Of a stretch of 64,000 nucleotides of DNA, positions 52,935-61,936 are shown piece by piece (the first letter of the stretch is position 1; each line of letters starts with the position of its first letter). The position numbers were made by a program, and so were the translations under genes. The notes under the pieces are model-generated. The model did not search any database. It saw nothing but the letters and a program-made list of their open reading frames with translations, and was not told the origin of the DNA. The DNA comes from Lachnoanaerobaculum orale (GTDB lineage: Bacteria > Bacillota > Clostridia > Lachnospirales > Lachnospiraceae): contig NZ_RRCM01000001.1 in the NCBI RefSeq assembly GCF_003862485.1, positions 456,443 through 520,442 of the forward strand, given 5' to 3'.

Positions 52935-53729
52935 TTGAGACTGGTAAGCTTGGCAAGCGGTAGCGACGGAAATTCCACATATATCGGCAGTGAAAAGACG
53001 CATATCTTGGTAGATGCCGGTATATCAAATAAGAAAATAGAAACAAGGTTAAATGAACTTGGGCTTTGCGGCAAGGATATCTCCGGAGTTTTTTTGACAC
53101 ATGAGCACAGTGACCATATAGCGGGACTTGAAGTATTTGTAAGAAAAAATGAGATACCTGTTTTTGCATCAAGGGGTACACTTGAGTATTTGAAAGACAG
53201 AGACAAATACTCAAGAATTTCAGATTATTTTAATATTATTGATTCGAAGAATAACATTATATTGGGAGACCTCAATATAAAAGCGTTTGATATTGACCAC
53301 GATGCAAACGAGCCGTTCGGATACAGAGTGGAATGTGGCGATAAAAAGATGGCTGTGGCTACAGACCTTGGGAGATATACAAAGGATATTGTAAAAAATC
53401 TTTCAGATCTTGACGCACTGCTTGTAGAGGCAAACCACGATATCAGAATGCTTGAGACAGGTCCGTACCCTTATGAACTTAAGAGGAGAATCCTAAGTAA
53501 TAAGGGACATCTTTCAAATGAGAATTCAGGTAAGTTGATATGTGAGATATTAAATGATAAGATAAAAAAGATTTTCTTGGGGCATTTGTCGGATAAGAAC
53601 AATCTTCCCGAGCTTGCACTTGAAAGTGTGAGGTTTGAAATTTTTGCAGACGACAGACCATACAATCCTAAGGATTTTGATATAGAAGTGGCAAAAAGAG
53701 ATGCACTCTCAGAGATTTGCTACGTGTAG
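52935..53729 (+). CDS. YycJ/WalJ-like MBL-fold hydrolase
   Basis: The 264-residue metallo-hydrolase starts RLVSLASGSDGNSTYIGS, as YycJ-family proteins do, and has FLTHEHSDHIAGLEVF (HxHxDH), FDIDHDANEPFGY (His), ATDLGRYT (Asp) and LGHLSDKNN (His). YycJ proteins are exonuclease-like and linked to wall or replication-repair coordination. The start codon is TTG with GAGGTGA upstream. It is coupled to coaE. Confidence 0.9.
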   Translation: MRLVSLASGSDGNSTYIGSEKTHILVDAGISNKKIETRLNELGLCGKDISGVFLTHEHSDHIAGLEVFVRKNEIPVFASRGTLEYLKDRDKYSRISDYFNIIDSKNNIILGDLNIKAFDIDHDANEPFGYRVECGDKKMAVATDLGRYTKDIVKNLSDLDALLVEANHDIRMLETGPYPYELKRRILSNKGHLSNENSGKLICEILNDKIKKIFLGHLSDKNNLPELALESVRFEIFADDRPYNPKDFDIEVAKRDALSEICYV

Positions 53730-53753
53730 TGATATTTAGAAATGGAGAAGTTT

Positions 53754-54026
53754 ATGAACAAGGTAATAATAACTGTAGTAGGTAAGGATACAGTAGGTAT
53801 TATAGCAAAGGTATGTACATATCTGGCCGAGAATAAGATAAATATACTTGATATATCACAGACCATAGTAAGCGGCTACTTTAATATGATGATGATTACA
53901 GATATGGAAAATGCAAGTGTGGACTTTGAAAAAACAGTGGAAGATTTGGATGCTCTTGGGGACGGTATCGGGGTAAAGATAAAGGCGCAAAAAGAAGAAA
54001 TTTTTGAATCAATGCACAGACTCTAG
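53754..54026 (+). CDS. ACT-domain protein (UPF0237)
   Basis: This 90-residue single ACT domain begins NKVIITVVGKDTVGIIAKV, the UPF0237 pattern, and probably senses a small ligand such as an amino acid. ATG 53754 with GGAGAAG upstream is preferred over ATG 53742. It lies 9 bp before the DUF711 gene, a pairing conserved in Firmicutes and archaea. Confidence 0.92.
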   Translation: MNKVIITVVGKDTVGIIAKVCTYLAENKINILDISQTIVSGYFNMMMITDMENASVDFEKTVEDLDALGDGIGVKIKAQKEEIFESMHRL

Positions 54027-54035
54027 GAGGAAACT

Positions 54036-55400
54036 ATGTTTGATATGTTTGAAGTAATAGAGACCAACAACATGATAGACAAAGATCTGTTGGATGTCAG
54101 AACTATTACGATCGGTATAAGCTTACTGGACTGTATTGATACAGACCTCAATAAACTTTGTGACAATATTTATAATAAAATTACAAGGGTGGCAAAGAAT
54201 CTTGTAAAGGTGGGAGATGATATCTCAAGAGATTTCGGTGTGCCTATTGTAAATAAAAGAATATCCGTTACTCCTATAGCTTTAATCGGCGGCAGTGCCT
54301 GTAAGAGTGTGAATGACTTTGTTCAGATAGCAAAGACTCTTGATAAAGCGGCAAAGGATACAGGCGTAAACTTCCTCGGAGGGTATTCGGCTGTAGTATC
54401 AAAGGGAATAACGGCGGCGGACAGACTTTTGATGGAGTCAATACCGCAGGCACTTAATGAGACCGATTTTGTATGCAGCTCAGTAAACTTAGGTTCTACA
54501 AAGACAGGGCTTAACATGGATGCTGTCAGACTTATGGGTAAAATAGTAAAAGAAACCGCAAAGATTACAGCGGACAGAGATTCTATCGGCTGTGCAAAGC
54601 TTGTGGTATTTTGCAATGCTCCCGATGACAATCCTTTTATGGCGGGTGCATTCCACGGTGTAACCGAGGCGGATGCAGTTATAAATGTAGGAGTCAGCGG
54701 ACCGGGTGTAGTAAGAGCAGCTCTTAAGCAAGCCAGAGACAAGGACTTTGAGGTACTTTGTGAGACTATAAAAAAGACCGCATTTAAGATAACCAGAGTC
54801 GGACAGCTTGTGGCAAGAGAGGCTTCAAAAAGGCTCGGTATACCTTTCGGAATCATCGACCTTTCACTTGCACCTACTCCTTCGGTAGGTGATTCGGTAG
54901 CTGAAATCTTACAGGAGATAGGTCTTGAGAGAGTGGGAGCACCAGGAACCACAGCCGCACTTGCACTTTTAAACGATCAGGTCAAAAAGGGCGGTGTAAT
55001 GGCTTCTTCATATGTAGGAGGACTCTCAGGTGCGTTTATACCTGTTTCTGAGGATCAGGGCATGATTGACGCGGTGAATGCCGGTGCTTTGACTTTAGAA
55101 AAGCTTGAAGCGATGACCTGTGTTTGTTCAGTAGGTCTTGATATGATTGCAATACCGGGAGATACTTCTGAAGAGACTATTGCGGGAATCATTGCCGATG
55201 AGGCCGCTATAGGAATGATAAATCAAAAGACTACCGCTGTCAGAGTAATCCCCGTTATCGGAAAGAAAGAGGGAGAAGTGGTAGAGTTCGGAGGACTTTT
55301 GGGATACGCTCCGATAATGCCTGTAAACGGTTTTTCATGTGAGAAATTTGTAAACAGAGGAGGCAGAATACCTGCTCCTATACACAGTTTTAAGAACTGA
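54036..55400 (+). CDS. DUF711 / UPF0210 family protein
   Basis: The 454-residue protein has the family sequence [40 protein letters not shown] and [20 protein letters not shown]. Its fold is distantly related to pyruvate formate-lyase, so it is sometimes named PFL family, but no radical-loop glycine motif is obvious and its function is unknown. It follows the ACT protein and ends at a strong terminator. Confidence 0.92.
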   Translation: MFDMFEVIETNNMIDKDLLDVRTITIGISLLDCIDTDLNKLCDNIYNKITRVAKNLVKVGDDISRDFGVPIVNKRISVTPIALIGGSACKSVNDFVQIAKTLDKAAKDTGVNFLGGYSAVVSKGITAADRLLMESIPQALNETDFVCSSVNLGSTKTGLNMDAVRLMGKIVKETAKITADRDSIGCAKLVVFCNAPDDNPFMAGAFHGVTEADAVINVGVSGPGVVRAALKQARDKDFEVLCETIKKTAFKITRVGQLVAREASKRLGIPFGIIDLSLAPTPSVGDSVAEILQEIGLERVGAPGTTAALALLNDQVKKGGVMASSYVGGLSGAFIPVSEDQGMIDAVNAGALTLEKLEAMTCVCSVGLDMIAIPGDTSEETIAGIIADEAAIGMINQKTTAVRVIPVIGKKEGEVVEFGGLLGYAPIMPVNGFSCEKFVNRGGRIPAPIHSFKN

Positions 55401-55407
55401 TATAAAT

Positions 55408-55442
55408 AAAGGCTGTTGCATCAAAAAGTGCAACAGCCTTTG
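55408..55442. terminator. bidirectional terminator
   Basis: AAAGGCTGTTGCA (55408-55420) pairs with TGCAACAGCCTTT (55429-55441), a 13-bp perfect stem between the converging DUF711 and lepB genes. Confidence 0.9.
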
Positions 55443-55444
55443 TT

Positions 55445-55984
55445 TTACTTTATCATCTTAAATCCCGGGAAGTAGCGGAAGATTACCTTTGCGATTATCT
55501 TATCCTTGTGTACAAAAGGGTGAACCCAACGCCTTGAGTCCGCGGAATTGTTCCTGTTGTCTCCCATACAGAAGTATGAGTCTTCAGGTACTTCAAAGTG
55601 CATCGGCGCCTCAGGAATCATAGGCTCTTTTATATAGTCTTCTTCAAGCGGAGTCTCTGAATTATTCAAATATATCTTGCCGTCCTTTATGTCAATGACA
55701 TCTCCCGGCTCACCGATAATTCTCTTCACATAGTAAAGACTCTCATCGTCAGGGAACTTGAATATTATAACATCACCGCGCTTGGGCTCCTGGAAAAGAT
55801 ATGTAAGTCTGAAGCCGACCACTCTGTCACCTGTCATTATTGTGTTCTCCATAGATGCTGAAGGAACTCTTGAGTTTGCTATAATAAAGAGGTTCAGAAC
55901 CAGCGCTATTACGGCAGCCACCACTATTATGGAAATCCAACTGAAGATTTCTTTTACAACATCAAAATCTGAATTCTTATTCAT
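55445..55984 (-). CDS. lepB: signal peptidase I
   Basis: This 179-residue membrane protease removes Sec signal peptides. One N-terminal membrane helix (IISIIVVAA-type, about residues 14-36) leads to the catalytic Ser in SRVPSASMENTI and Lys in YYVKRIIGEPGD, with GDNRNNSADSRRWV near the end. ATG 55984 has GGAGAAG before it; a TTG four codons earlier is less likely. Confidence 0.95.
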   Translation of the reverse strand: MNKNSDFDVVKEIFSWISIIVVAAVIALVLNLFIIANSRVPSASMENTIMTGDRVVGFRLTYLFQEPKRGDVIIFKFPDDESLYYVKRIIGEPGDVIDIKDGKIYLNNSETPLEEDYIKEPMIPEAPMHFEVPEDSYFCMGDNRNNSADSRRWVHPFVHKDKIIAKVIFRYFPGFKMIK

Positions 55985-56170
55985 TATCTTCTCCAATCCG
56001 TTTTTAACATAGTTTTTAAAACCTCTACTATTTTACGCTAATTAAAAGTAGAATACAACCAAATGATAATATAATTATGAAAATAGTAATAAACATTTTT
56101 TTAAAAACGCAAGTATAAAATATTATATGATAATAATCACATTTATATTGAGTAGCTTATAACATTTGCT

Positions 56171-56198
56171 TTTAACTTTGGCAAAAGAATAGTATAAT
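56171..56198 (+). promoter_or_regulatory. promoter of glgB
   Basis: TTTAAC (56171-56176) and a perfect TATAAT (56193-56198) are 16 bp apart. The rest of the 294-bp lepB-glgB spacer is AT-rich with no other clear element. Confidence 0.55.
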
Positions 56199-56278
56199 CT
56201 ATATAAATGTTATGGAGAGGATAAGCGGCAGTATCTTATCTGAACTATTACTCATATTGTAGGAAGAAAGGTTAGGCT

Positions 56279-58522
56279 ATGGATAAGAATTTATATGATT
56301 TGATGGATTGGGCAGCAATAGAAGAAATCGCTTATTCTGAATGTGACAGACCGAAAAAGATTCTTGGTTCACATAAGGTGGAAAACGGTTTTTTGGTTCA
56401 GACTTTTATACCTCATGCAAAGAGTGTTGAATTGTTGATTGACGGCAATAAAAATCCTGTTGCTATGGAATGTGCGGATGAAGTGGGATTTTTTGCATGT
56501 CTTGTAGGTAGAAGCAAGGAGTTTAAGTATCAGTTTATAGTGACATATGATAATGATAGTGTGCAGACAATCTATGATCCGTATTCCTTTGACAGTATTT
56601 ATACAGAGGAAGATTTGTCAAAGTTTGAGGCGGGAATAAACTACGAAATTTATGAAAAAATGGGTGCAAAGCCTATGACACTTTCAGGAGTGGAAGGTGT
56701 AAATTTCTCGGTTTGGGCGCCTGAAGCTATGAGAGTGTCCGTAGTAGGTGATTTTAACCTGTGGGACGGCAGAAGGCATCAGATGAACAAGCTTGGAGAC
56801 TTCGGAGTATATGAACTGTTCATACCGGGGTTGAAAGCCGGAGACCTTTATAAGTTTGAAATAAAAACCATGAAGGGAGAGCCGATGTTGAAAGCGGATC
56901 CGTATGCTTTCTATTCAGAACTCCGTCCGAATACTGCAAGCATAGTGGCAGACATTTCAGGATTTGAATGGAGTGATGAGGACTGGATGAAGAACAGAGA
57001 TGTATTCCAGTCCACAGAGACTGATAAATCTCCTGCAATGAATATATATGAATTGCATCTCGGCTCATGGATAAGAAAAGAGATGCAGTATGGTGAAGAC
57101 GGTGAAGAGGTAAACGGTTCGGTATTCTATAACTACCGTGAGATAGCGCCGAAGCTTGCCACCTATGTGAAGAAGATGAACTATACACATATAGAGCTTA
57201 TGCCGATTATGGAACATCCTCTTGACGGAAGCTGGGGATATCAGGTTACAGGATATTACAGTCCTACAAGCAGATACGGTACACCGGATGACTTTATGTA
57301 TTTTATGAACTATATGCATAAAAAGAATATCGGTGTAATACTTGACTGGGTTCCGGCACATTTCCCAAGAGATTTGCACGGACTGGGCTGCTTTGACGGC
57401 AGTCATGTATATGAGCATCCGGATCCAAGAAGAGGTTCACATCCTCACTGGGGCACTTTGATATACAACTATGCAAGACCGCAGGTGAGCAACTTCCTTA
57501 TTGCAAACGCACTTTTCTGGGCTGAAAAGTACCATGTGGACGGTATCAGAATGGATGCGGTGGCTTCCATGCTCTACCTTGACTACGGCAAGAATGCCGG
57601 AGAGTGGTTGCCGAATATATACGGCGGAAATGAAAATTTGGATGCAATAGAGTTTTTGAAGCATCTTAATTCAATATATAAGAAAAAACATCCTTCAAGT
57701 CTTTTGATTGCCGAGGAGTCTACGGCATGGCCGAAGATTACAGGTGATTTAAAGGACGGCGGACTTGGATTTGACTACAAGTGGAATATGGGTTGGATGA
57801 ATGACTTCCTTGAGTTTATGAAGCTTGACCCTTATTTTAGAAGCGGAGACTACAACGGACTTACATTCTCATTACTCTATGCATACAGCGAAAACTTTAT
57901 TTTGGTACTCAGCCATGATGAGGTGGTACACGGTAAGGCGACTCTTGCAGGAAAGATGCCGGGTGCAACTCAGGAGGAGAAGTTCAACAATCTGAGAGTT
58001 GCATACGGATTTATGATGACACATCCGGGAAAGAAGCTTCTGTTCATGGGACAGGAGTTCGGACAGATGAATGAGTGGAATGAGGACGTGTCACTTGAGT
58101 GGGATCTGCTTGAGTATGAAAATCACAAGAAGATGCAAAGATACTCAAAGGCACTCAATAAGCTTTATCTGGATTATCCTGCACTTTATAAGCTTGACTA
58201 CAATCCTGACGGATTTGAGTGGATAAACTGTACCTCAAAAGATGAGACAATTGTAGTATTCCTCAGAAAGACACAAAAAGAAGAGGATACATTGGTAGTG
58301 GTATGCAATTTCACACCGGTAGTATATGAAAGAGAAATAGGAGTTCCTTATAAGGGTACTTATACGGAGATTTTCAACTCGGATGATAAGAAGTTTGGCG
58401 GAAGCGGAGTAGGAAATAAGAGAGCGAAAAAGTCCGTTAAGAAAAAAGTGGACGGAAGAGAAAACTCCCTTAAGATTAAAGTTCCTCAAATGGCAATGGT
58501 AGTATTCAAGTGGGATAAATAG
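56279..58522 (+). CDS. glgB: 1,4-alpha-glucan branching enzyme
   Basis: This 747-residue GH13 enzyme makes the alpha-1,6 branches of glycogen. It has an N-terminal module, a CBM48 domain (VNFSVWAPEAMRVSVVGDFN) and the catalytic barrel. Catalytic residues are the nucleophile in GIRMDAVASMLYLDYG (about 423), Glu in LLIAEESTAWP (about 478) and Asp in VLSHDEVVHGK (about 546). A Lys-rich tail follows the C-terminal beta domain. No other glg gene is in the window. Confidence 0.96.
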   Translation: MDKNLYDLMDWAAIEEIAYSECDRPKKILGSHKVENGFLVQTFIPHAKSVELLIDGNKNPVAMECADEVGFFACLVGRSKEFKYQFIVTYDNDSVQTIYDPYSFDSIYTEEDLSKFEAGINYEIYEKMGAKPMTLSGVEGVNFSVWAPEAMRVSVVGDFNLWDGRRHQMNKLGDFGVYELFIPGLKAGDLYKFEIKTMKGEPMLKADPYAFYSELRPNTASIVADISGFEWSDEDWMKNRDVFQSTETDKSPAMNIYELHLGSWIRKEMQYGEDGEEVNGSVFYNYREIAPKLATYVKKMNYTHIELMPIMEHPLDGSWGYQVTGYYSPTSRYGTPDDFMYFMNYMHKKNIGVILDWVPAHFPRDLHGLGCFDGSHVYEHPDPRRGSHPHWGTLIYNYARPQVSNFLIANALFWAEKYHVDGIRMDAVASMLYLDYGKNAGEWLPNIYGGNENLDAIEFLKHLNSIYKKKHPSSLLIAEESTAWPKITGDLKDGGLGFDYKWNMGWMNDFLEFMKLDPYFRSGDYNGLTFSLLYAYSENFILVLSHDEVVHGKATLAGKMPGATQEEKFNNLRVAYGFMMTHPGKKLLFMGQEFGQMNEWNEDVSLEWDLLEYENHKKMQRYSKALNKLYLDYPALYKLDYNPDGFEWINCTSKDETIVVFLRKTQKEEDTLVVVCNFTPVVYEREIGVPYKGTYTEIFNSDDKKFGGSGVGNKRAKKSVKKKVDGRENSLKIKVPQMAMVVFKWDK

Positions 58523-59502
58523 TGATTTTTAATATTTTTAAATTATGTAGAGCCGGGATTTGTCTGACAAGCGTGACTGATTCCGGCTTGCCGAGTATAT
58601 CGGAAAGTGATGTGGCGGAATCTGTCGCCAATGATATTCAAAAGCTTAAGCCGAGTGTGATGATGGAAACCTTAAAGAAACTCTATCCTTTCTTCCTTGC
58701 ACTGGCATATGACATAGTGATAGTGATTATTACATTACTTATAGCAAGTCAAGTGATCAGACTTTTATCAAATATGCTTGATAAGTTCTTAAAAAGGATA
58801 AATATTGATATAGCTGTAAGGAGATTTTTGCTGTCTACGCTGAAAGTGGCACTATATGCCTTGGTTGCACTGGGACTGGCGGAAAGAATCGGTATAAGCA
58901 GTGCATCCATAGTGGCAATACTGGGTTCTGCAGGTGTTGCGATAGGTTTGGCATGGCAGGGAAGCTTAAGTAACTTTGCCGGAGGAATGATTATTCTTTT
59001 CAGTCACCCCTTCAGCAGAGGTGATTATATCATTACTCCGAAGGCTGAGGGTATTGTAGATACTATAGGTATAATATATACGGTGCTTTTGACACCGGAC
59101 AACAAAAGAATATCCATACCCAACGGCGCGTTGGCAAATGATGTCATCACCAATGTTACAGCAAACGATATCAGGCGAATAGATATAAAAGTGGGAGTAT
59201 CATATAACACCGATATCAGAAAAGCAAAAAAGCTTATAAAAGAAGCATTTGATGAAAACGGATTGATACTTAAGAACAATGATATAGTTTCGTATGTGGA
59301 CGATTTGGCGTCTTCCGCCGTTATGCTTGGCGGTATGGCATGGTGTAAGACAGGAGACTATTTGACTGCAAAGTGGGCAATAGTCGAAGAAATCAAGATA
59401 AAGTTTGATAAAAACGGCATCGAGATACCTTATGACCAGCTCGAAGTACATATAAATGAATCAAAGGGATCTACAAATCAGAACAAAGCAGAATTACTTT
59501 AG
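58522..59502 (+). CDS. MscS-family mechanosensitive channel
   Basis: The 326-residue protein has an N-terminal extension and three membrane helices. The MscS pore helix and beta domain follow: SAGVAIGLAWQGSLSNFAGG, then IILFSHPFSRGDYI, DTIGIIYTVLLTPDNKRISI and PNGALANDVITN. It opens under osmotic downshock to release solutes. The annotated start is a GTG overlapping the glgB stop; a later Met (about residue 50) could be the true start, since the first 45 residues lack family similarity. Confidence 0.88.
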   Translation: MIFNIFKLCRAGICLTSVTDSGLPSISESDVAESVANDIQKLKPSVMMETLKKLYPFFLALAYDIVIVIITLLIASQVIRLLSNMLDKFLKRINIDIAVRRFLLSTLKVALYALVALGLAERIGISSASIVAILGSAGVAIGLAWQGSLSNFAGGMIILFSHPFSRGDYIITPKAEGIVDTIGIIYTVLLTPDNKRISIPNGALANDVITNVTANDIRRIDIKVGVSYNTDIRKAKKLIKEAFDENGLILKNNDIVSYVDDLASSAVMLGGMAWCKTGDYLTAKWAIVEEIKIKFDKNGIEIPYDQLEVHINESKGSTNQNKAELL

Positions 59503-59522
59503 CATAGTAGAGAAATAAAGTG

Positions 59523-59551
59523 TTGACAGATACACTTTAGTGTGCTACCAT
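59523..59551 (+). promoter_or_regulatory. promoter of the amino-acid ABC operon with inverted repeat
   Basis: TTGACA (59523-59528) and TACCAT (59546-59551) are 17 bp apart. The spacer contains the inverted repeat ACACTTTAGTGT (59532-59543), a possible operator. Confidence 0.5.
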
Positions 59552-59602
59552 AAGAAAGCGTTAAGACAAAGCAACAAAGCAAAGAAAGTAATGAGGTGTA
59601 TT

Positions 59603-60442
59603 ATGAAGAAAATTTATTTGTTTGGAGTATTGGCGGCACTTATGTTGGCAGGTTGTTCTAATGCAAAGACAACCGAGAGCACATCTGCATCTGCAGAAAC
59701 AAGTAAAACTGCAAGCGAGAGCAGCGAAGCAGTGAAAACAGACAGTAAGAATACTTTTACTGTAGGATTTGATCAGGACTTTCCTCCGATGGGATTTGTA
59801 GGAGATGACGGACAGTTTACAGGATTTGACCTTGAAGTGGCTGCCGAGGTTGCAAAGAGAATGGGCAAGGAGATAAAGTATCAGCCTATAGCTTGGGATG
59901 CAAAGGATATGGAGCTTTCATCAGGCACTATAGACTGTATTTGGAACGGCTTCAGTATACAGGGAAGAGAAGATAAGTATACATGGTCAAAGCCGTATAT
60001 GAAAAACGATCAGGTATTTGTAGTAAAATCCGATTCGGGTATAGATTCAATAGAGGATCTTGCAGGTAAGAAGGTTGAAGTACAGACAGATTCTTCAGCA
60101 GAGGCCGCATTAAAAGAAGACCCTGATATGGTAAAGACATTTGGAAGCCTTCAGACTGTAGCTGATTACAACACCGGATTTATGGACCTTGATATGGGCG
60201 GTGTTGATGCTATAGCAATGGACAGTGTGGTAGCAAACTATCAGATTACAAAAAGAGGCGGAAACAGCTTTACAGTGCTTGATACACCGCTTGCAAGTGA
60301 AGAGTACGGTGTAGGATTTAAGCTCGGTAATGAGGCTTTGAGAGATGAAGTTCAGGCAAAGCTTGATGAGATGAAAGCTGACGGAAGCTTGAAGACTATT
60401 TCAGAGAAGTGGTTTGGTAAGGATGTTACTACTTTAGAGTAA
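59603..60442 (+). CDS. amino-acid ABC transporter substrate-binding lipoprotein
   Basis: This 279-residue lipoprotein (signal ending LMLAGC) binds a polar amino acid outside the cell. It shows the family start FTVGFDQDFPPMGFVGDDGQ and the FTGFDLEVAAEVAKRMG, IWNGFSIQGREDKYTWSKPY and VDAIAMDSVVANYQI segments. The Arg/Asp residues that hold the amino-acid backbone are present (GREDKY). The specific ligand (cystine, glutamine or similar) cannot be read. ATG 59603 follows GAGGTG. Confidence 0.93.
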   Translation: MKKIYLFGVLAALMLAGCSNAKTTESTSASAETSKTASESSEAVKTDSKNTFTVGFDQDFPPMGFVGDDGQFTGFDLEVAAEVAKRMGKEIKYQPIAWDAKDMELSSGTIDCIWNGFSIQGREDKYTWSKPYMKNDQVFVVKSDSGIDSIEDLAGKKVEVQTDSSAEAALKEDPDMVKTFGSLQTVADYNTGFMDLDMGGVDAIAMDSVVANYQITKRGGNSFTVLDTPLASEEYGVGFKLGNEALRDEVQAKLDEMKADGSLKTISEKWFGKDVTTLE

Positions 60443-60450
60443 TGTAAGAG

Positions 60451-60480
60451 ACGCTGACAGTTCATCTGCCGGCGTTTTTT
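60451..60480 (+). terminator. hairpin between the binding-protein and permease genes
   Basis: ACGCTGACAG (60451-60460) pairs with CTGCCGGCGT (60466-60475) with one mismatch and one wobble and is followed by TTTTT. Such a hairpin would keep expression of the binding protein above that of the membrane subunits. Confidence 0.7.
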
Positions 60481-60508
60481 ATGCACAATATATCTTATAG
60501 GAGAATTT

Positions 60509-61159
60509 ATGAATATTCTTAATATTGCAGCAAAGCTTGCACCGGGTATGCTTGTAAGTATACAGATATTCCTGGTCACATTGATATTTTCGCTTCCGCT
60601 TGGACTTTTGGTTGCATTTGGAAGAATGAGCAAAATAAAAACAGTATCTTATCTGTGTAAGATTTATATATCTATAATGCGCGGTACACCGCTTATGTTA
60701 CAGCTTATGGTGGTATATTTCGGACCTTATTATATCTTCGGAGTATCAATTTCGGGAAGCTATCGTATGGTGGCTACCATAATAGGTTTTGTAATAAACT
60801 ATGCCGCTTACTTTGCGGAGATATACAGAAGCGGAATCCAGTCAATGCCTGCCGGACAGTATGAAGCTGCAAAAATATTGGGATATAGTAAATCTCAGAC
60901 ATTCTTTGTTATCATATTGCCGCAGGTCATAAAGAGAATATTGCCTTCCGTAACCAATGAGGTAATAACCTTGGTAAAGGATACTTCACTTGCATTTACA
61001 ATAAGTGTAGCGGAGATGTTCACTATGGCAAAGGCATTGGCAAGCAGTACGACAAGTATGTATCCTTTTGTATGTGCGGCATTGTTTTATTATATATTTA
61101 ACGGTATCGTTGCATTTGTAATGGAGTTTATTGAGAAGAAATTGGAATATTATAAGTAG
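60509..61159 (+). CDS. amino-acid ABC transporter permease (His/Glu/Gln/Arg/opine family)
   Basis: The 216-residue membrane protein has five hydrophobic segments and the family hallmarks IMRGTPLMLQLMVVYF, AYFAEIYRSGIQSMPAGQYE (EAA region) and AAKILGYSKSQTFFVIILPQ. It forms a homodimeric channel for the polar amino acid delivered by the lipoprotein. AGGAGA precedes the ATG; the ATPase gene follows immediately. Confidence 0.94.
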   Translation: MNILNIAAKLAPGMLVSIQIFLVTLIFSLPLGLLVAFGRMSKIKTVSYLCKIYISIMRGTPLMLQLMVVYFGPYYIFGVSISGSYRMVATIIGFVINYAAYFAEIYRSGIQSMPAGQYEAAKILGYSKSQTFFVIILPQVIKRILPSVTNEVITLVKDTSLAFTISVAEMFTMAKALASSTTSMYPFVCAALFYYIFNGIVAFVMEFIEKKLEYYK

Positions 61160-61165
61160 GTGATT

Positions 61166-61921
61166 ATGTCATTATTAAGTATGAAGTCGGTAAAAAAGTC
61201 CTTTGACGGCGTGGAGATATTAAAGGATATTTCACTGGAAGTCGGTGAAGGTGAGATTTTAAGTATTATAGGTCCTTCAGGTTCAGGTAAGTCTACACTG
61301 TTGCGCTGTGCCACACTGCTTGAAAGTATGGATGACGGTGAACTTAGCTACAGTGGAAATCCGGTATGTAAAAGTGTGTCAGGAAAATCTGTTTATGAAA
61401 GTCCTGCAACTTTGAAAAAGATTTCAGAGCGTTTCGGGCTTGTATTTCAAAACTTCAATCTCTTCCCACATATGAATGTGTTGCAAAATATCTGTGACGC
61501 GCCTATAAGAGTACAAAAAAGAGATAAAGCAAGTGTGAAAAAAGAGGCTTTTGAACTGCTTAAGAAAATGGGGCTTTCAGACAGAGCCGATGCTTACCCG
61601 TATCAGCTTTCAGGCGGACAGTCACAGAGAGTGGCAATAGCCAGAGCATTGGCGCTCAATCCGAAGATTTTGTTTTTTGACGAACCTACCTCGGCGCTTG
61701 ACCCGGAGTTGACAGGAGAGGTTTTAAAGGTTATAAAGTCTTTATCGGATCTGAATATTGCAATGGTCATAGTAACTCATGAGATGGCTTTTGCAAAAGA
61801 AATTTCAGATAAGGTTATTTTCATGTCGGGCGGTGTTATAGTGGAATCCGGGACTCCGGATGTGGTATTTGCATCGGACAATGAAAAGACAAAGAACTTT
61901 ATAGGGGCATTAAACAAATAG
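61166..61921 (+). CDS. amino-acid ABC transporter ATP-binding protein (GlnQ-like)
   Basis: This 251-residue ABC ATPase has Walker A GPSGSGKSTLLRC, the Q-loop VFQNFNLFPHMNVLQNI, the signature QLSGGQSQRVAIARALA and Walker B ILFFDEPTSALDPE, with the switch His in VTHEMAFAKEI. It powers the adjacent permease. ATG 61166 is chosen over the GTG at 61160 because AGGTG overlaps that GTG. Confidence 0.94.
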   Translation: MSLLSMKSVKKSFDGVEILKDISLEVGEGEILSIIGPSGSGKSTLLRCATLLESMDDGELSYSGNPVCKSVSGKSVYESPATLKKISERFGLVFQNFNLFPHMNVLQNICDAPIRVQKRDKASVKKEAFELLKKMGLSDRADAYPYQLSGGQSQRVAIARALALNPKILFFDEPTSALDPELTGEVLKVIKSLSDLNIAMVIVTHEMAFAKEISDKVIFMSGGVIVESGTPDVVFASDNEKTKNFIGALNK

Positions 61922-61936
61922 ACGGAAGGTGAAGAT

